NCBI GenBank assembly: GCA_029783825.1
Contig: JAREIK010018588.1
Span: 189,501 to 253,500, forward strand
DNA from: Sapria himalayana
Lineage: Eukaryota; Streptophyta; Magnoliopsida; Malpighiales; Rafflesiaceae
DNA length: 64,000 nt
Direction of reading: 5' to 3'
The notes beneath the pieces are model-generated. The model ran no database searches, had not been told where the DNA came from, and worked only from the letters and a program-made list of their open reading frames with translations. This document shows, in pieces, positions 24,525-38,721 of this stretch (positions are counted from its first letter, which is position 1; the number at the start of each line of letters is the position of its first letter). The translations under genes were made by a program, and so were the position numbers.

Positions 24525-27500
24525 ATTTGTCTATCTATGTATCTATCGATCTGTCTATTTGTCAAATAATCTATCTATCTATTTTTCATTTAGTCTATCT
24601 ATCTATTTGGTTATCTATCTATATGTCTATCTATCTATCTATCTATTTGTCTGTGTATCTATCTTTGTATCTATCTATTTATTTATCTATTTTTTTGTAT
24701 ATCTATATATGTCAATATATCTATTTATTTATTTATCTGTTTATCTTTCAAATTATCTATATATCTGTCTGTCTATCTGCATATCTTCCTATCTTCCTAT
24801 ATGTCGATATGTCCATCTATCTATCTTTCTATCTATCTATTATTAATCTATCTAAATGTTTATCTTTCAATTTATCCATGTATATGGATATGTTTCTATC
24901 TATATATCTATCTATCTGTCCCTCTGTCTATTTGATAATCTATCTCTCTGTCCATATGTCTATATGTATATCTATCTAACTGTCGATGTATCAATCTGTC
25001 TATCTAAATGTCTATATATCAAAATGTATATCTATTTATGTATTTATTGGTATATTTGTATATCTACATATCATGTGAATAAGTCTATATGTTTATCTAT
25101 CTATCTGTCAATCTGTCAATGTGTCAATGTATGTATCTATCTATCTATTTATCTATCTATCTAAATGTCTATTTATCTATCTAACTATATATTTTACTAT
25201 ATATATATATTTATTTATTTATTTATTTATCTGTTTGTCTATCTATCTATTTATCTATTTAGTTATCATTCATTATGTCTATCAATATATTTGTCTATTT
25301 GTATATATATCTATCTATCTATTTGCTACATATTTTTCTGTTTAACTATCTATTTGTCTATCTGTTTTGTTTATATATCAGTCTTTGTGTCTATCTATCT
25401 ATATGTCTATCTATTTATCTATTTATCTATCTATCTACCTATCTCTATATCTGTCTATTTGTCTATTTGTATATCTATATATCTATCTACCTATTTATCT
25501 GTGTATATGTATATGTGTGTATCTGGCAATCTATCTATCTCTCTATTTATCTATCGTTATATCTGTCTATGTGTCTATATGTCTTCTTAACTATATGAAT
25601 ATCTAAATATCTATCTATATATCTATCTATCTATCTTTCTATCTATATATATCTCTATTTGTATATCTATCTATCTATCTATTTGTATATCTATATATCT
25701 ATATGTATATCTATATATCTATCTATCTATCCGTCTATCTTTCTATCACTATATGTGTCTATATGTCTATCAATCTATCTAACTATTTAACTATCTAACT
25801 ATGTTACTATCTGAATATCTATCTATCTATCTATCATCTATCTATCTTTTTATTTATCGATATATCTATCTTACTATCTATCTTTATATCTATCTATCTG
25901 TCTATCTGACTCTCTATCTCTCTATCTATCTATCTTTATGTATATCTATCTTTTTGACTATATCTATAATCATCTATCTATCTTTCTGTCTATTTCATTA
26001 ACTATCTTTCTGTCTATGTGCCTATCTAACTAACTACCTATCTTTCTACTTGCCTATCTATCTATCATTTTAATTATATATCTATATATCTATTTATCAA
26101 TCTATATGTCTATCTGTCTCTTTATCTATATTTCTACATATCTATCTGTCTATATTTCTATCTATCTATTTGTCTAATTATATATCTATCTATCCATCTA
26201 TCTAAAAGTCTATCTGTCTATCTATCTATTTGTCTATTTATCTGCCTATCTGTCTGTCTCTATGCCTATCTACATATCTACCTATCTGCCTATCTATCTA
26301 TATGTCTACTTGTCTATCAGTCTATCTTTGTAAATTTCTAACTGTCTATCTATCGATTTATCTATCTATCTAGCTATCTACCTATCTAACTATCAGGATA
26401 TCTATCTAACTATCTAAATGTCTATATGTTGATCTATCTATCTATCTATGTATCTGTCTCTCGATCTATCTATTTATTTGTCTATCTATCTATAAGTATA
26501 TCTATCTAACTATATATCATCAATCCATTGATCTTTCTATCTGTCTATATGTTTATCTTATGTATGTCTATCTATTTATCTACCTATGTATCTATCTGTC
26601 TATAAGTCTATATGTCTATCTGGCTATCTATCAATCTATCGATATGTCTATCTGTCTATCTATCAATCTGTTAATCCATATATATGTCTATCTTTTTATC
26701 AATCTATCTATCGAAGTATCTATCTATCTATTTATCTTTCTATCTATCTATTTATCTATCAATCTGTCTATCTATCTATATTTTTATGTGTATCTTTATA
26801 TTTGACTATTTATCTATCTATCTATTTGTCTATTTATTTATATGTCTCTCTATAATTCTATCTATCTATCTGTCTATCTTTCTAACTATCTATCTGTCAA
26901 TTTCTCTATCTATCTCTATCTGCCTATGTACCTATCTGCCTATCTTTATATCTGCCTATCTACCTATGTGTCTATCTATCTATATATCTCTCTATCTATA
27001 TATGTATCAACAAATCAATATATCTTTCTATCTGTCTATATGTCAATCTGTCAATCTTTCTATCTGTCAATCTGTTAATTTGTATATCTATCTATATATT
27101 TATATATCTAGCTGTCGATCCTAGTGTCTTTCTATTGATCATTCGATATAAATTTATATCTATCTATCTGTCTAATTGTCTAAATGTTTATCTATCAATC
27201 TATATATCTCTGTAACTATCTATCTATCTATATATCTTACTATATATATATATCTATCTATCTATCTATATATGTGTTTATTTGTCTGTCTATCTTTTTG
27301 TTATTTGATTTGTTAATTTGTGTATCTGTCTTTTTGTATGTATGTATATCTATCTGTCTATATGTTTGTCTATATATCTATCTATTTATCTATCAATCTG
27401 CATATCTGCCTATTTGCCAATCTGTCTATCTATCTATCTGTGTGTTTATCTATTTTTCTATCAGTCTCTTTATCTATCTATCTACCTTTCTATCTGTTAA

Positions 27501-29333
27501 TCTGTCTATCTATCGATATGTATATCTATCTATTTGTCTATTTATCTTTCTTCTGTCTATCAATCAATCTATATAAATATCTATGGGGTCTATATGTCTA
27601 TCTATCTATCTGAGTATTTCTATATGTCAATCTAAATTACTATCTATCTGTCTATCTATATTTGTATCAGACTATATGTCTATCTATATATATATATATA
27701 TATATATCTTTCTATCTATCTATATCTCTCTATCTATCTATATGTCTACCTTTGTATCTATCTACTTGTCTATATGTCTATCTATATATTTGTAAATCAA
27801 TCAATCTATCTGTCTATTTATCTATCTATTGTTCTTACTATCTATCTGTCTATCTATCTATATGTCTATCTACCTATATGTCTATAAATCGATATGTTTA
27901 TCAGTGTTTTTATCCATATGGTTATCTAGCTATTAAGCTATATGTCTATGTGATGATTTATCTTTTTTCTATATGTCTATTTATCAATCTATCTGCTATA
28001 TGTCTATCTATACATATGTTTATCTATTTATCTATATAGCTCTTTTTATATCTATCTATCTGTCTATCTATATTTCTACCTACATATCTATCTATCTGTC
28101 TACCTATCTATCTGGCTATCTGTTTATCTATCTCTATGTCAATCTATCTATTTATTTATCTATCTCTATGTCAATCTGTCTATCTATAAATCTATCAAAA
28201 TTCCTATCTATCTATCTATATATATGTCTATATTTCAATCACTTTTTCTATCTTTAAATCTATCAATTTGTTTATTTATCTATCTTTTTATCTATATATC
28301 TATCTAACTATATATATATATCTCTTTTTTTTTCTATATATCTATCAATCTATATATTTATCTATCTGTCCATCAATCTATCTATCAAAAAATCATTCAA
28401 TAAATAAAACAAACAATCTATCTATCTATAAATCTATTTATTTATTTATCTATTTACCTACCTATCTATCTATGTATCTATTTATCTATATATTTAACTA
28501 TTTATCTATCTATCTACCTATCTAGCTGCTGGTTATCTAGCTTTTTATCTTTCTATATATCTATCTATTTGTCTATCTATCAATAAATCTATTAATCTAT
28601 TTGTCTGTTTATCTATCTAAATATCTATATGTCTAATTATCTATCTATATGTTTTTCTGTCTATCTATCTATTTGCCTATATATCTATCTGTCTATTATC
28701 TATCTATCTTTCTTTTTATATATCTATTTGTGTATCTATAAATCTTATATTTCTATCTATCAGTATATATGTCTATATGTATATTTGTCTAACTATCAAT
28801 CAATCAATCTATATATCTATCTTTGTATTTGTCTATCTATTTTTCTACCTAACTATTTATATTTATTTCTATCTATCTATCTATCTATCTACCTCTTTGT
28901 CTGTCTATCTAATTATCATTCTGTCTATTTGTAAGTTTCTCGGTATATATGTATTTCTATCTATCTGTATGTGTATCTATTTTTCATTCTATCTATATAT
29001 CAATCAATCTATCTATCTATAAATCAGTCAATCTCTGTATCTATTTGTCTATCTATCTTTCAATTTATCTACGTACCTTTCTATCTATATATTAATCTTT
29101 CTATCTATATATATTTATCTATCTATCTATCTACCTATTTAGATATCTGGCTATTTTTCTATCTATTTATCTATCTATCTGTCTATATGATTATCTGTCT
29201 ATCTATCTGTCTATTTGTCTATCTATCTAGTTGTCAATATATATTTCTATCTCTCTATCTATTTACTTGTTTATCTATCTATCTATCTATCTATCTATAT
29301 ATGTCTGTCTATCTATTTATCTATCTATCTATT

Positions 29334-29364
<31 letters not shown>

Positions 29365-29924
29365 CTATCTTTCTTTCTTTGTACTATATTTATATCTGAC
29401 TATCTTTATCTCTTTATGTATGTTTCTCTTTCTATATGTATATCTGCCTATTTGGCTATCTATCTATTTGTCAATATGAATATCTAGCAATCAATCAATA
29501 AATATATATATCTGTGTCTCTTTCTATCTGTCTATCTATTTATCTCTCTATCTATCTCTCTATCTGTGTATATGTCTATTTAACTATTTATCAATATTTC
29601 TGTCTATTTGTCTATCTATCTATCTATCTATTTGTCTATCTGTCTATCTTTCTATCTATTATATGACTATCATTCTATGTGCATATTTGCATATCTTTCT
29701 ACATGTCTTTCTATAAATCTATATTTAAGTCTATCTATCTATATATGTATATGTCTATATCTTTATCTATCTAATTATATATCTATCTATCTGTTTGTCT
29801 ATCTATCTTTCTATCAATTAATTTATCTATCTACCTATCTACTATCTATCAGCCTATTTGGCTATCTGACAATATGGCTATCTTACTATCTAGCAAACTA
29901 TCTCTTTGTATGTCTATTTGTCAA

Positions 29925-30160
29925 TCAATCTATCTATCTATATGTCTATCTATCTATATATTTATCTAACTATCAATCAATCTTTCTATCTTTCTATATA
30001 TCTATTTATTTATCTATCTATTTATTTATATATCTATCTATTTTTCTATCTAACTATCTCTCTATCAATCTATATGTCTATCTATCTATCTATATATTTA
30101 TCTAACTATCAATCAATCTTTATATCTTTCTATATCTTTATTTATTTATCTATCTATTTA
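29925..30160 (+). repeat. 136-bp tandem duplication in TATC block
   Basis: The word TATATATTTATCTAACTATC starts at 29955 and again at 30091, with the following CAATCAATCTT also repeated. This is a longer unit than slippage of a tetranucleotide would give. Confidence 0.75.
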
Positions 30161-31446
30161 TAGATATTTCTATCTATTCATCTATCTATCTACCTATCTA
30201 TCTATCTATCTGTCTATCTGTCTTAAGGTCTTTCTATCATCTATCTATTTGTATATATATTTATCTATCTAACTAACTTTCTATCTATCTATCTGTTTAT
30301 ATCTATATCTATCTATATGCCTATCTGTTTATGTGTCTATCTGTCTATATGTCTATCTGTTTATCTACAAAAATGCATATGTTTATATCTGTCTATCTAT
30401 CTATCTATATATCTATCTATTTCTATATATCAATCGATGAATCTATTTGTCTATCTATCTATCTATTTCTCTATTTGTCTATCTATCTATATGCATATAT
30501 GTTTATATGTTTGTCAGAATATATGTCTATTTGTCTATCTTCAATATGTCATTATGTGTAGATGTCAATTTATCTATGTGTCAATTTGTCTATCTATCCA
30601 TCTGTCTATCTATCAATCTGTCTATCTATCTATATAGTTATCTGTCTATTTGTCTATATGTCTATCTATATTTTGTCTCACTGTATATTAGTATTTTTAT
30701 CTATCTGTATTTCTATCTATTTGTCTATCTTTCTATATATCTATATTTCTGTCTATTAATCTATAATTATATCTATCTATTTATTTATCTATTTATATAT
30801 CTATCTATATATCTGTCTATCAATCTATCTATTTATCTATCTATCTATCTGTCTATCTTTCTATCACTTTATTTCTATATCTATATATATATCTTTCTAT
30901 CATACAATCTGTCTATCTTTTTGTCTATCTATCTATCTGAATATCTATATATTTATCTATCTATCTATCAAGTTATCTGTTTATTTGTTGATCTATCTAT
31001 CTTTTCATCTATCAATCTATCTATATATCTGTCAATCTATTTTCTATCTATCTATCTATCTATCTGTCTGTCTGTCTATTTGTATATTTTTCTATCTATT
31101 TTTTGTCTATCTATCTATCTAATTATTTGTATATCAATGTATCTATATATCCAACTATTTGCCCTTCTATCTATCTGCATATCTACCTATATGTCTATTT
31201 GTCTATCTATCTATTTATAAATCTATCTATATGTGTATTTATCTATATATCTAATAATCTATCTATCTATCTGCTAATCAATCAATTTATCTATCAGCTA
31301 TCTATCTACTTATCTACTTATCTGGTTATCTTGCTATTTGTCTATCTATTTATATATCTATTTGTCAAACTTTCCATCTATCTATATGTCTATTAGTCTG
31401 ACTATCTATCTATTTATCTGCCTATCCCTCAATCTCTCTATCTTTC

Positions 31447-31477
<31 letters not shown>

Positions 31478-34460
31478 TGATATATCTGTCTATCTATCTA
31501 TGAATCAATATGTCTTTCTGTCTATTTGACATCTATCTATTTTTATATCAATCAATCTATCTATCTATCTATTTGTCTATCTGTCTATCTATCTATCTAT
31601 TTTTCTATCAATCTGTATATCTTCATATCTATTTATTTTTCTATATGTTTATCTATCTATCAATATATCTATCAATTTTCCATCTAACTATCTACTCATC
31701 TATCCATCTAACTCTCTATATGTCTATCTAGCTATCTATTTACATATCTATCTATATGTCTATAATACTATCTGTCAATCGGTCTATCTGTCAATATGTC
31801 AAAACTTTCATTTGTCAATGTGTCTAGATGTCAATCTAACTATCAATCTGTCTATCTATATTTCTATTAGTCTATCAGTCTATCAGTCTATCTGCCTATA
31901 TGTCTATCGGTCTATCTGTATATTTGTCTACCTGTATATTTATTTATCTATCTTAGTATCTGTCTATCTATCTTTTTATATATCAATCTGTCTATTTGTC
32001 TATCTATCTATCTATCTATCTGTATATATACCTATCTGTCTATCACTCTATATGTCTATATATCTTTCTGTCTATCTGTTTATCTATCTATCTTTCTGGC
32101 TATCTGTTTATCTATCTATATATCTATTTGTTTATCAATTTAACTATCTTTCAATTTGTCTATCTATTTATTTATCTATCTATCTCTATATTTATTTATC
32201 TCTCTATCTGATAATTTGTCTATCTATCAATCTATCTATATGTATAATTGAATATCTGAATATCTATCTATCTATCTATCTGTCGATCTATCAATATGTT
32301 TATCTTTGTATCTATCTATGTATCTATCTATCTATCAATCTGCTTATTTGTCTTTTTGTTTATCTATTTATCTATTAATTTATCTATCTATCTATCTATG
32401 TATTTGTATATCTATCTATCTTTCTATATATATATATATATATTTCTATCTATCTATTTTTCTATATATCTTTCAGTCAGTTAGTCTATCTATCTATTTA
32501 TTTATTTATAAATTTGTCTATAAGTTTATCTATCTATCTGTGTATAAGTCTATATGTATGTCTGTATAACTATCTATCTAACTATCTATCTATCTATTTG
32601 TGTATCTACCTATCTAGATTTTTATATGTCAATCTGCCGAAATATCTATCAATATATCTATATATCTTTATTTCTTTTTTTTATCTATATGTCTAGCTGT
32701 CTATATACCTATCTATCTTTCTTTCTATATGTCTATTTATCTACCTATATATTTGACTATCTGTCTATCAATAAATCAATCAATCTATCTGTCTAGCTAT
32801 CAATCTATCTATATTTCTATATTTTAATATATCTATATATCAATATGCCTATTTTAAAATCTATATGTGTATCTGTCTTTCTGTCTAACTCTCTAACTGT
32901 TTATATTTCCTTTCTATCTATCAATCTATCTATTTGTCTAACTATATATCTGTCTATTTTTCTATCTATCTGTCTATCTGTCTGTCTATATATCTATCTA
33001 TCTATATGAGTATCTATCTATATATCTATCTATTTGTCTATCTATCTGTCTATTTATCTATTTGACTATATGTGTATATGTCTATATGTCTATCTATCTA
33101 TTTATATAACTATCTGGCTACCTTTAAATCTGTCTATCTAGCTATCTACATATCTATCATAAACTCTATCTGTTTATATGTATTTGTGTCTATATGTCTA
33201 TATGTCTATCAAGCTATCTATTTTTCTATCAATTTGACTATCTATCATTGTGTCAATATACCTAATTGTCTATCTATATATATATTTATATGTGTAGCTA
33301 TTTGTATGTCTATCTATATATCTATTTATCAATCTATATATTTGTCTATTCGTCTATTTGTCTATCCATCTATCTAACTATTTTACTAATTTTCTATCTG
33401 TCTATCTATCTATTTTCGTATCTTTCTATCTATCTACATTTTTATCTGTCTATCTGCTATCTACTTATTTGTCTATAAGTCTATATGTCTATCTGTCTAT
33501 CTGTTTATCTATCTATATGCTGATCTGGCTATCTGATTATTTGTCTATCTGTCTGTCTATCTTTCTATCAATCTATCCTTGTGTGTATTTATCGATCTTT
33601 CTATCTATCTATCCATCTGTCTGTCTGTCATTTTGTCTATCTATTTAGAAATCTATCTATCTGTATATCTATCTATCAATTTATCTGACTATCTATCTTT
33701 CTATCAATTTGTTATTCTGTCTATCAATCTGTCAATCTTTATTTCTATCTGTCTATCTGTCAATCTGTCTATCTATATATCTTTCTATTTGTCTATCTAT
33801 CATTTTGTCTATCTCTCAATCTTTCTATCACTCTATCAAACAAGCTATTTATCTGTCAATCTGTTTATCTGTATATATGTCAATCAATCAATCTGTCTAC
33901 CTTTCTATCTGCCATTCAATCTATTTGCTTATATGCCTATATGCCTTTCTGCCATTCTGTCTATCTGCCTATCTGTCCATCTTTCTATATTTTTATTTAT
34001 CTTTTTATCAACCTATCTGCCTAACTATATATATATATATATATGAATCAATCTATCTATCTATATATCTAACAATCTATCTATCTGTCAATTTTTCTAT
34101 CAGTCTATCTTTCTATTTGTTAATCTGTCTATATGTCTATCTCTCAATCTATCTAACTGTCTATATGTCTGTCTAACTGTCTTTCTATCTATGTGTCTAT
34201 CTATCTATCTATCTAACTCTTTGTCTGTCTATCTATCTATCTTTCTATCTATCTATCTTTCTATCTATCTATCTGTCTATGTATCTATCTATCTATCTAT
34301 CTGTATATCTATCTATCTGTATATGTGTCTATCTGTATATCTGTCTATTTGTCAATTTGTTTTTCTATCTATTTGTCTTCTATCTATCTGTCAATCAATC
34401 AATCTATCTTTCTATCTATTTCTTTATCTATGCATATGTCTATCGGTATATATGTATATC

Positions 34461-34540
34461 TATTTATATATTTCTTTTCATATATGTCTATCTATCTATC
34501 TATTTATATATTTCTTTTCATATCTGTCTATCAATTTATC
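34461..34540 (+). repeat. 40-bp tandem duplication in TATC block
   Basis: TATTTATATATTTCTTTTCA starts at 34461 and at 34501. It lies just before the end of the microsatellite. Confidence 0.8.
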
Positions 34541-34744
34541 TATGTGTATGTCTATTTGTTATTTTTTTATCTATCAATCTATCTGTCTAATTATCTATCT
34601 CTTTATCTGTCTATCTATGTATGTGTCTATTTGTCTATCTATACATCTATCTATCTATCTGTCTGTCTATTTTTCTATCTATCTATCTATCTGTCTGTCT
34701 ATTTGTATATATATCTTTTTATCTATCTGTCTATCTGCCTATCT

Positions 34745-34758
34745 CACTACAAGAAAAA
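34745..34758 (-). repeat. Intact CACTA terminus of element B
   Basis: CACTACAAGAAAAA at the exact edge of the TATC array. The following TACTATATAGCTAGGGA matches the 3' terminal region of element C in reverse complement, so this is a 3'-type end pointing at the microsatellite. Confidence 0.9.
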
Positions 34759-34759
34759 T

Positions 34760-35280
34760 ACTATATAGCTAGGGACAATTCCCTAGCTAAATGGACATTT
34801 TTTATCGCTCAATGGGATATAGTGATGAATTACATTAGGATCAATTCCCTACCTAAAGTGCTCCTCGAAAAAATTTAGCGAGGGAATCTCTCCTTAGCTA
34901 ATAATTTAGTGTAGGAAAATCCCTATCTAAAAAAAATAATTTCCCGAGCTAAATTAGCAAGCTAAATGAGATTTTTTTTGCTAAACTGAAATAATGACGT
35001 AAGATATCCCAAGCTAAAGTGCTTGTTTCTAAATATTAGCGATGAAAATTTCTCTAGATAATAAATTTAGCGATGGAAAAATCCGTAGCTAAAATAAAAA
35101 TAACCCTAGCTAAATTAGCTAATGATTTATCCCTTATAATTTAGCAAGGGAATTTTCCCTAGCTAAATTAGCTAGGGAATTTCAGTAGCTAATTTAGCAA
35201 GTGAATTTTCTCTAGCAAATTTAGCTAGGGAAAATTTGCTAAATTAGCTAGGGAATTTTCCTTAACTATTTTAATTTCAA
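34760..35280 (-). repeat. 3' subterminal repeats of element B
   Basis: Dense TAGCTAGGGA, CCCTAGCTAAATTAGC, TTTAGCGATGGA and TTAGCAAGGGA motifs in both orientations, mirroring 15840-16308. Likely binding sites for the element-encoded accessory protein. Confidence 0.85.
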
Positions 35281-36211
35281 AACTATTTTCAGAATTTAAT
35301 TTATCTTAAATTTTTTTTATAAAAAATGTAATATTTTTATATCAAATTGAATAAAAAACAAACTATAAATGATAATTTATAATAAATAAAAAATAAATTT
35401 ATTTAATAACTTATTTTAATAAAATATTTTACATAATTAAAACAAAAAAATAACAAAATTTTATTACATCTTATTCATCAATGTATCTACCAACTATGCA
35501 TAAAGTATAATCTATCCATTCATTATCATTGCTTTCTCTCCCTCTATTCTTCTGAGCACCATTTTTCAAAAGCGAGAAAGTTGTCAGAGTCACGTCATGA
35601 CAATTTTAGTGAAAATTCCCATCACTTATACAAGCTTTCTATGAGGAACAATGCGGTATCATATCTGTAAGAAATATAAACTACTCAGTGAAATTAAAAT
35701 TAATAAAAGATATGTTTTAATAAATATATAATACTACAGTATATATGTAAATATATACTCGCATTTTACTCGTTCATATATTACTGTAGTATATGTACAT
35801 AAAAACTATTGTATTATGTGTACATATATACTAAGTACAAATATACTTAGTATATATGTACATAAAATATTGTAGTATTATATGTACGTATATACTGACT
35901 TTATTTGTACGTATATACCACATTTGTTGATGTTGCAGCTTGCCCCGCCGCTACTGCCGCTCCTGCCACTGCTATTGTCACTGCTGCTACTATTGACCGG
36001 TGCTGCCACTGCTAATGATGCTACCGTCACTCTCAATATATACGTAGTTATATACTTCATATATACGTAGATATATAACTCAGTATATATGTACATTTAA
36101 ACCAAGTATATATGTATGTATGTATATACTATAGTATTATATGTACGTATATATAATCACATAGCCTTAGATGACACACACACTTATACTTTAATGAAAA
36201 TACAAATACCA

Positions 36212-36420
36212 TCAAAGACATGAAAAAAATAATATAGGACTTAAAAACACGCATATAGGTCTCTTAGGCATGGTTAACATTTCTCGTTTTTTTTCTTCTG
36301 GTACTACACGCAGATAGAGAATATTATTACACTTGCACTTGGAGCATAAAATACTACATTTACAAACCAATAACCGATAACAAGCAGTCTGGGACACAAA
36401 TATATACAACTTATGTTCGT
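36212..36420 (-). other. Recurring Cys-rich ORF, copy in B2 (inner)
   Basis: Encodes CKCNNILYLRVVPEEKKREM and LTMPKRPICVF on the minus strand, matching 11766-12005 (+). No independent evidence of expression. Confidence 0.2.
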
Positions 36421-36730
36421 ATATACTGCAGTATAAAGTATGCATATAACAAGTATATACGCACATATATAACAAGTATATACGTACATATATACTATAG
36501 TATAAAAGTACGTATATACTGAGTATATGCATACGTATATGCTATAGTTTATAAGTATGTATATGAGTATATACATGCAAATATACTCAATATATATGAA
36601 CATATATACTCGGTATATACGTACTTATATACTCAGTATATAAGTAGATATATACTTAGTATATATGTACATTTATACCAAGTATGTATGTATGTATATA
36701 CTACTGTATTATATGTAAATATTTATAATC

Positions 36731-36925
36731 TCATAGCCTTAAATGACACACACACTTGTATTTTAATGTAAATACACATACAATCAAAGACAATAACAAA
36801 ATAGTATAGGATTTAAAAAACATGCATGTAGGTCTCTCAGGCATTGTCAGCATTTCTCGTTCTTTTTCTTTTGGCACTCCACGCAGATAGAGAATATTGT
36901 TACACCTGCACTTGGAGCATAACAT
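36731..36925 (-). other. Recurring Cys-rich ORF, copy in B2 (outer)
   Basis: Encodes MLCSKCRCNNILYLRGVP and LTMPERPTCMFFKSY on the minus strand. With the inner copy it shows that the module is tandemly duplicated in B2. Confidence 0.2.
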
Positions 36926-37233
36926 ACTACATTAATAAACCAATAACCGATAACAAGCAGTCGCATATCTGAACTGTGATGATGCATATCTACACAAAAT
37001 AAGATTGTCAAGGACAAACCTACATTTGCGTGAAATTAATTTTTTTGGTTCATCTCACTGCTTCAGAAAATAAGGTGTTGTTCCCAGCACCATGGAGGCC
37101 CCGCCAAGGCTTTTACATACCTATAATAGACTAAAACTCTACCCAACAATTTCGGGGACAAAACATATTTATAGATATATAAAAACAATCATTATAGACA
37201 TGAACAAACACAAATTAAAGTTGATTGTCATAC

Positions 37234-38721
37234 AGCTTCAACAAAAATTTAATTAAATAATTTAATATTTTTATATTAAATTGAATAATATCAGAAACTA
37301 CAAATTATAATTTTTAATTAACAAAAATATATATTTAATAATTTATTTTAATACAATATTTTATATAACTAAAACAAAAAAAAATAACAGAATTATATAC
37401 CATCTTATTAATCAATGTATCTACTAATAGTGCATAAAGTATAATCTATCCATGCATTAATGTTGCTTTCTCTCTCTCTACTCTTCCAATCACCAACTTT
37501 CTGTTGCGAAAAAGCTGTCTGAGGTACGGTGCATCATGTCTATTGAAAAATCCCTTCACTTATAAAAGATCGATCTGGGAAATAATGCGGTACCATATCT
37601 GTAAGAAATTTAAACAACTCAATCAAATCAAAATAAATAAAAAAAAGCTATGTTTTGATAAATATATATTACTATAGTAAATTTTTAAATTTATACTAGT
37701 ATTTCACTCGTACATATATTATTGTAGTATATGTACATATAAACTATAGTATTATGTATACTTATATACCGAGTACATATATACACATTATATATGTACA
37801 TAAAAAACTACAGTATTATATATATATATGTATATTTTGACTATATACATACATATATACCTTATCTATTGCCATTACTTCTACTGCCACTATCGCTGCC
37901 ACTCCAGCCACCGCTGTCGCTGCCATCGCTATAGTCGCTGCCGCTGTCGCTGCCGCTGCCGTTGTCGCTGCCGCAGTCACTGCCGCTGCCACTGTTGCTA
38001 CCGCTGCCGCTGCCACTGTCGCTGCCGCTGCCGCTGCCACTGCCACTGCCACTGCTGCTGCCCCTGCTACTGCCACTGCTACTGCCACTACTGCTACCTC
38101 TACCACAGCTGTTGCTAGTGTATGCACTACTGCTACTACTGCCATTACTGCCACTGCTGCTGGTGCTGCTGCCGCCCTTGTCGTGCCTATCACTATTTCT
38201 GCTGTTGGTGCCAATGATGTCGCTGTTGCAACTACTACTGCTGCCACCGCTACTGCCAACACTGCCCCCGCAGCCACCACTTGCCTAGCTACTGCTATTG
38301 CCCCCACTACCGCCACTGCCTCCGTTGATGCCACTACTGTCGCCTCTACCACAGTTGCCGCTACTACCACTGCTGCCTCTACTGATGCCGCTGTCATCAC
38401 CGCCACCACTGCCATGGCTACCACCGGTATTGCCGCCACCACTACCACCGTATTCACTACTTCCACTGTCACCACCACCGCCGCTGCCATCTTTGCCGCC
38501 ATCACCATCGCCGCCACCACAGCGGCCACTTCCACTACTGTCGTCACTACCACCACTGCCGCCATTGCCACTGCTACCGCTACTGAAAATAGGCTTTTAC
38601 ATACTTATAATAGGCTAAAACTCTACCCAAAAAATTCAGAGACACACAAACATATTCACAGATATATAAAAACAATTATTATAGACATGAACAAGCAAAA
38701 ATTAAAGTTGATTGTCATACA
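37234..38721 (-). repeat. 3' repeat unit B1
   Basis: Minus-strand unit with its head at 38721. It lacks the cysteine-rich module: the head joins the GCC array directly, as in the units of element C. Palindromic tract about 37665-37870; tail 37234-37660. Confidence 0.75.
37870..38585 (-). repeat. Largest GC-rich GCN/GCC array (~715 bp), unit B1
   Basis: GCCACTGCC, GCTGCCGCT and ACCACCGCC-type triplets in otherwise AT-rich DNA. The minus strand carries an open frame of 251 codons (38571-37816), almost all Ala, Val, Thr and Met. Other frames over the same stretch are also open (Leu/Pro, Cys/His/Arg), which is expected of a trinucleotide array and argues against coding. CpG is locally frequent, so it may behave as a methylation-rich island. 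Confidence 0.85.

Larger units (their letters stand above)
23241..34744 (+). repeat. 11.5-kb TATC (GATA) microsatellite
   Basis: Degenerate TATC tetranucleotide array with frequent TGTC, TTTC and TATA variants, and very little G outside the TGTC units. It follows the TTA/TTC block directly and stops at the base before the CACTA terminus of element B. Long Tyr/Leu/Ser/Ile frames (for example 30447-31220) come from the repeat and are not genes. Local duplications show it grew segmentally as well as by slippage. Confidence 0.95.
35300..37233 (-). repeat. 3' repeat unit B2
   Basis: Minus-strand unit with its head at 37233. It contains two tandem copies of the cysteine-rich module (36727-37170 and 36161-36395, about 566 bp apart), palindromic tracts, a short GCC array (35932-36030) and the conserved tail with AAGTATAATCTATCCATTC (35505-35523). 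The duplicated module distinguishes it from A1 and A2. Confidence 0.75.

Noticed and set aside
23316..34772. Tyr/Leu/Ser/Ile ORFs, up to 257 codons at 30447-31220
   Set aside because: Products of TATC repeats read in all frames; they overlap each other and have no complexity.
37816..38571. 251-codon Ala/Val-rich ORF on the minus strand
   Set aside because: Lies wholly in a GCN triplet array; opposite and shifted frames are open too, and sibling arrays do not keep the same frame.
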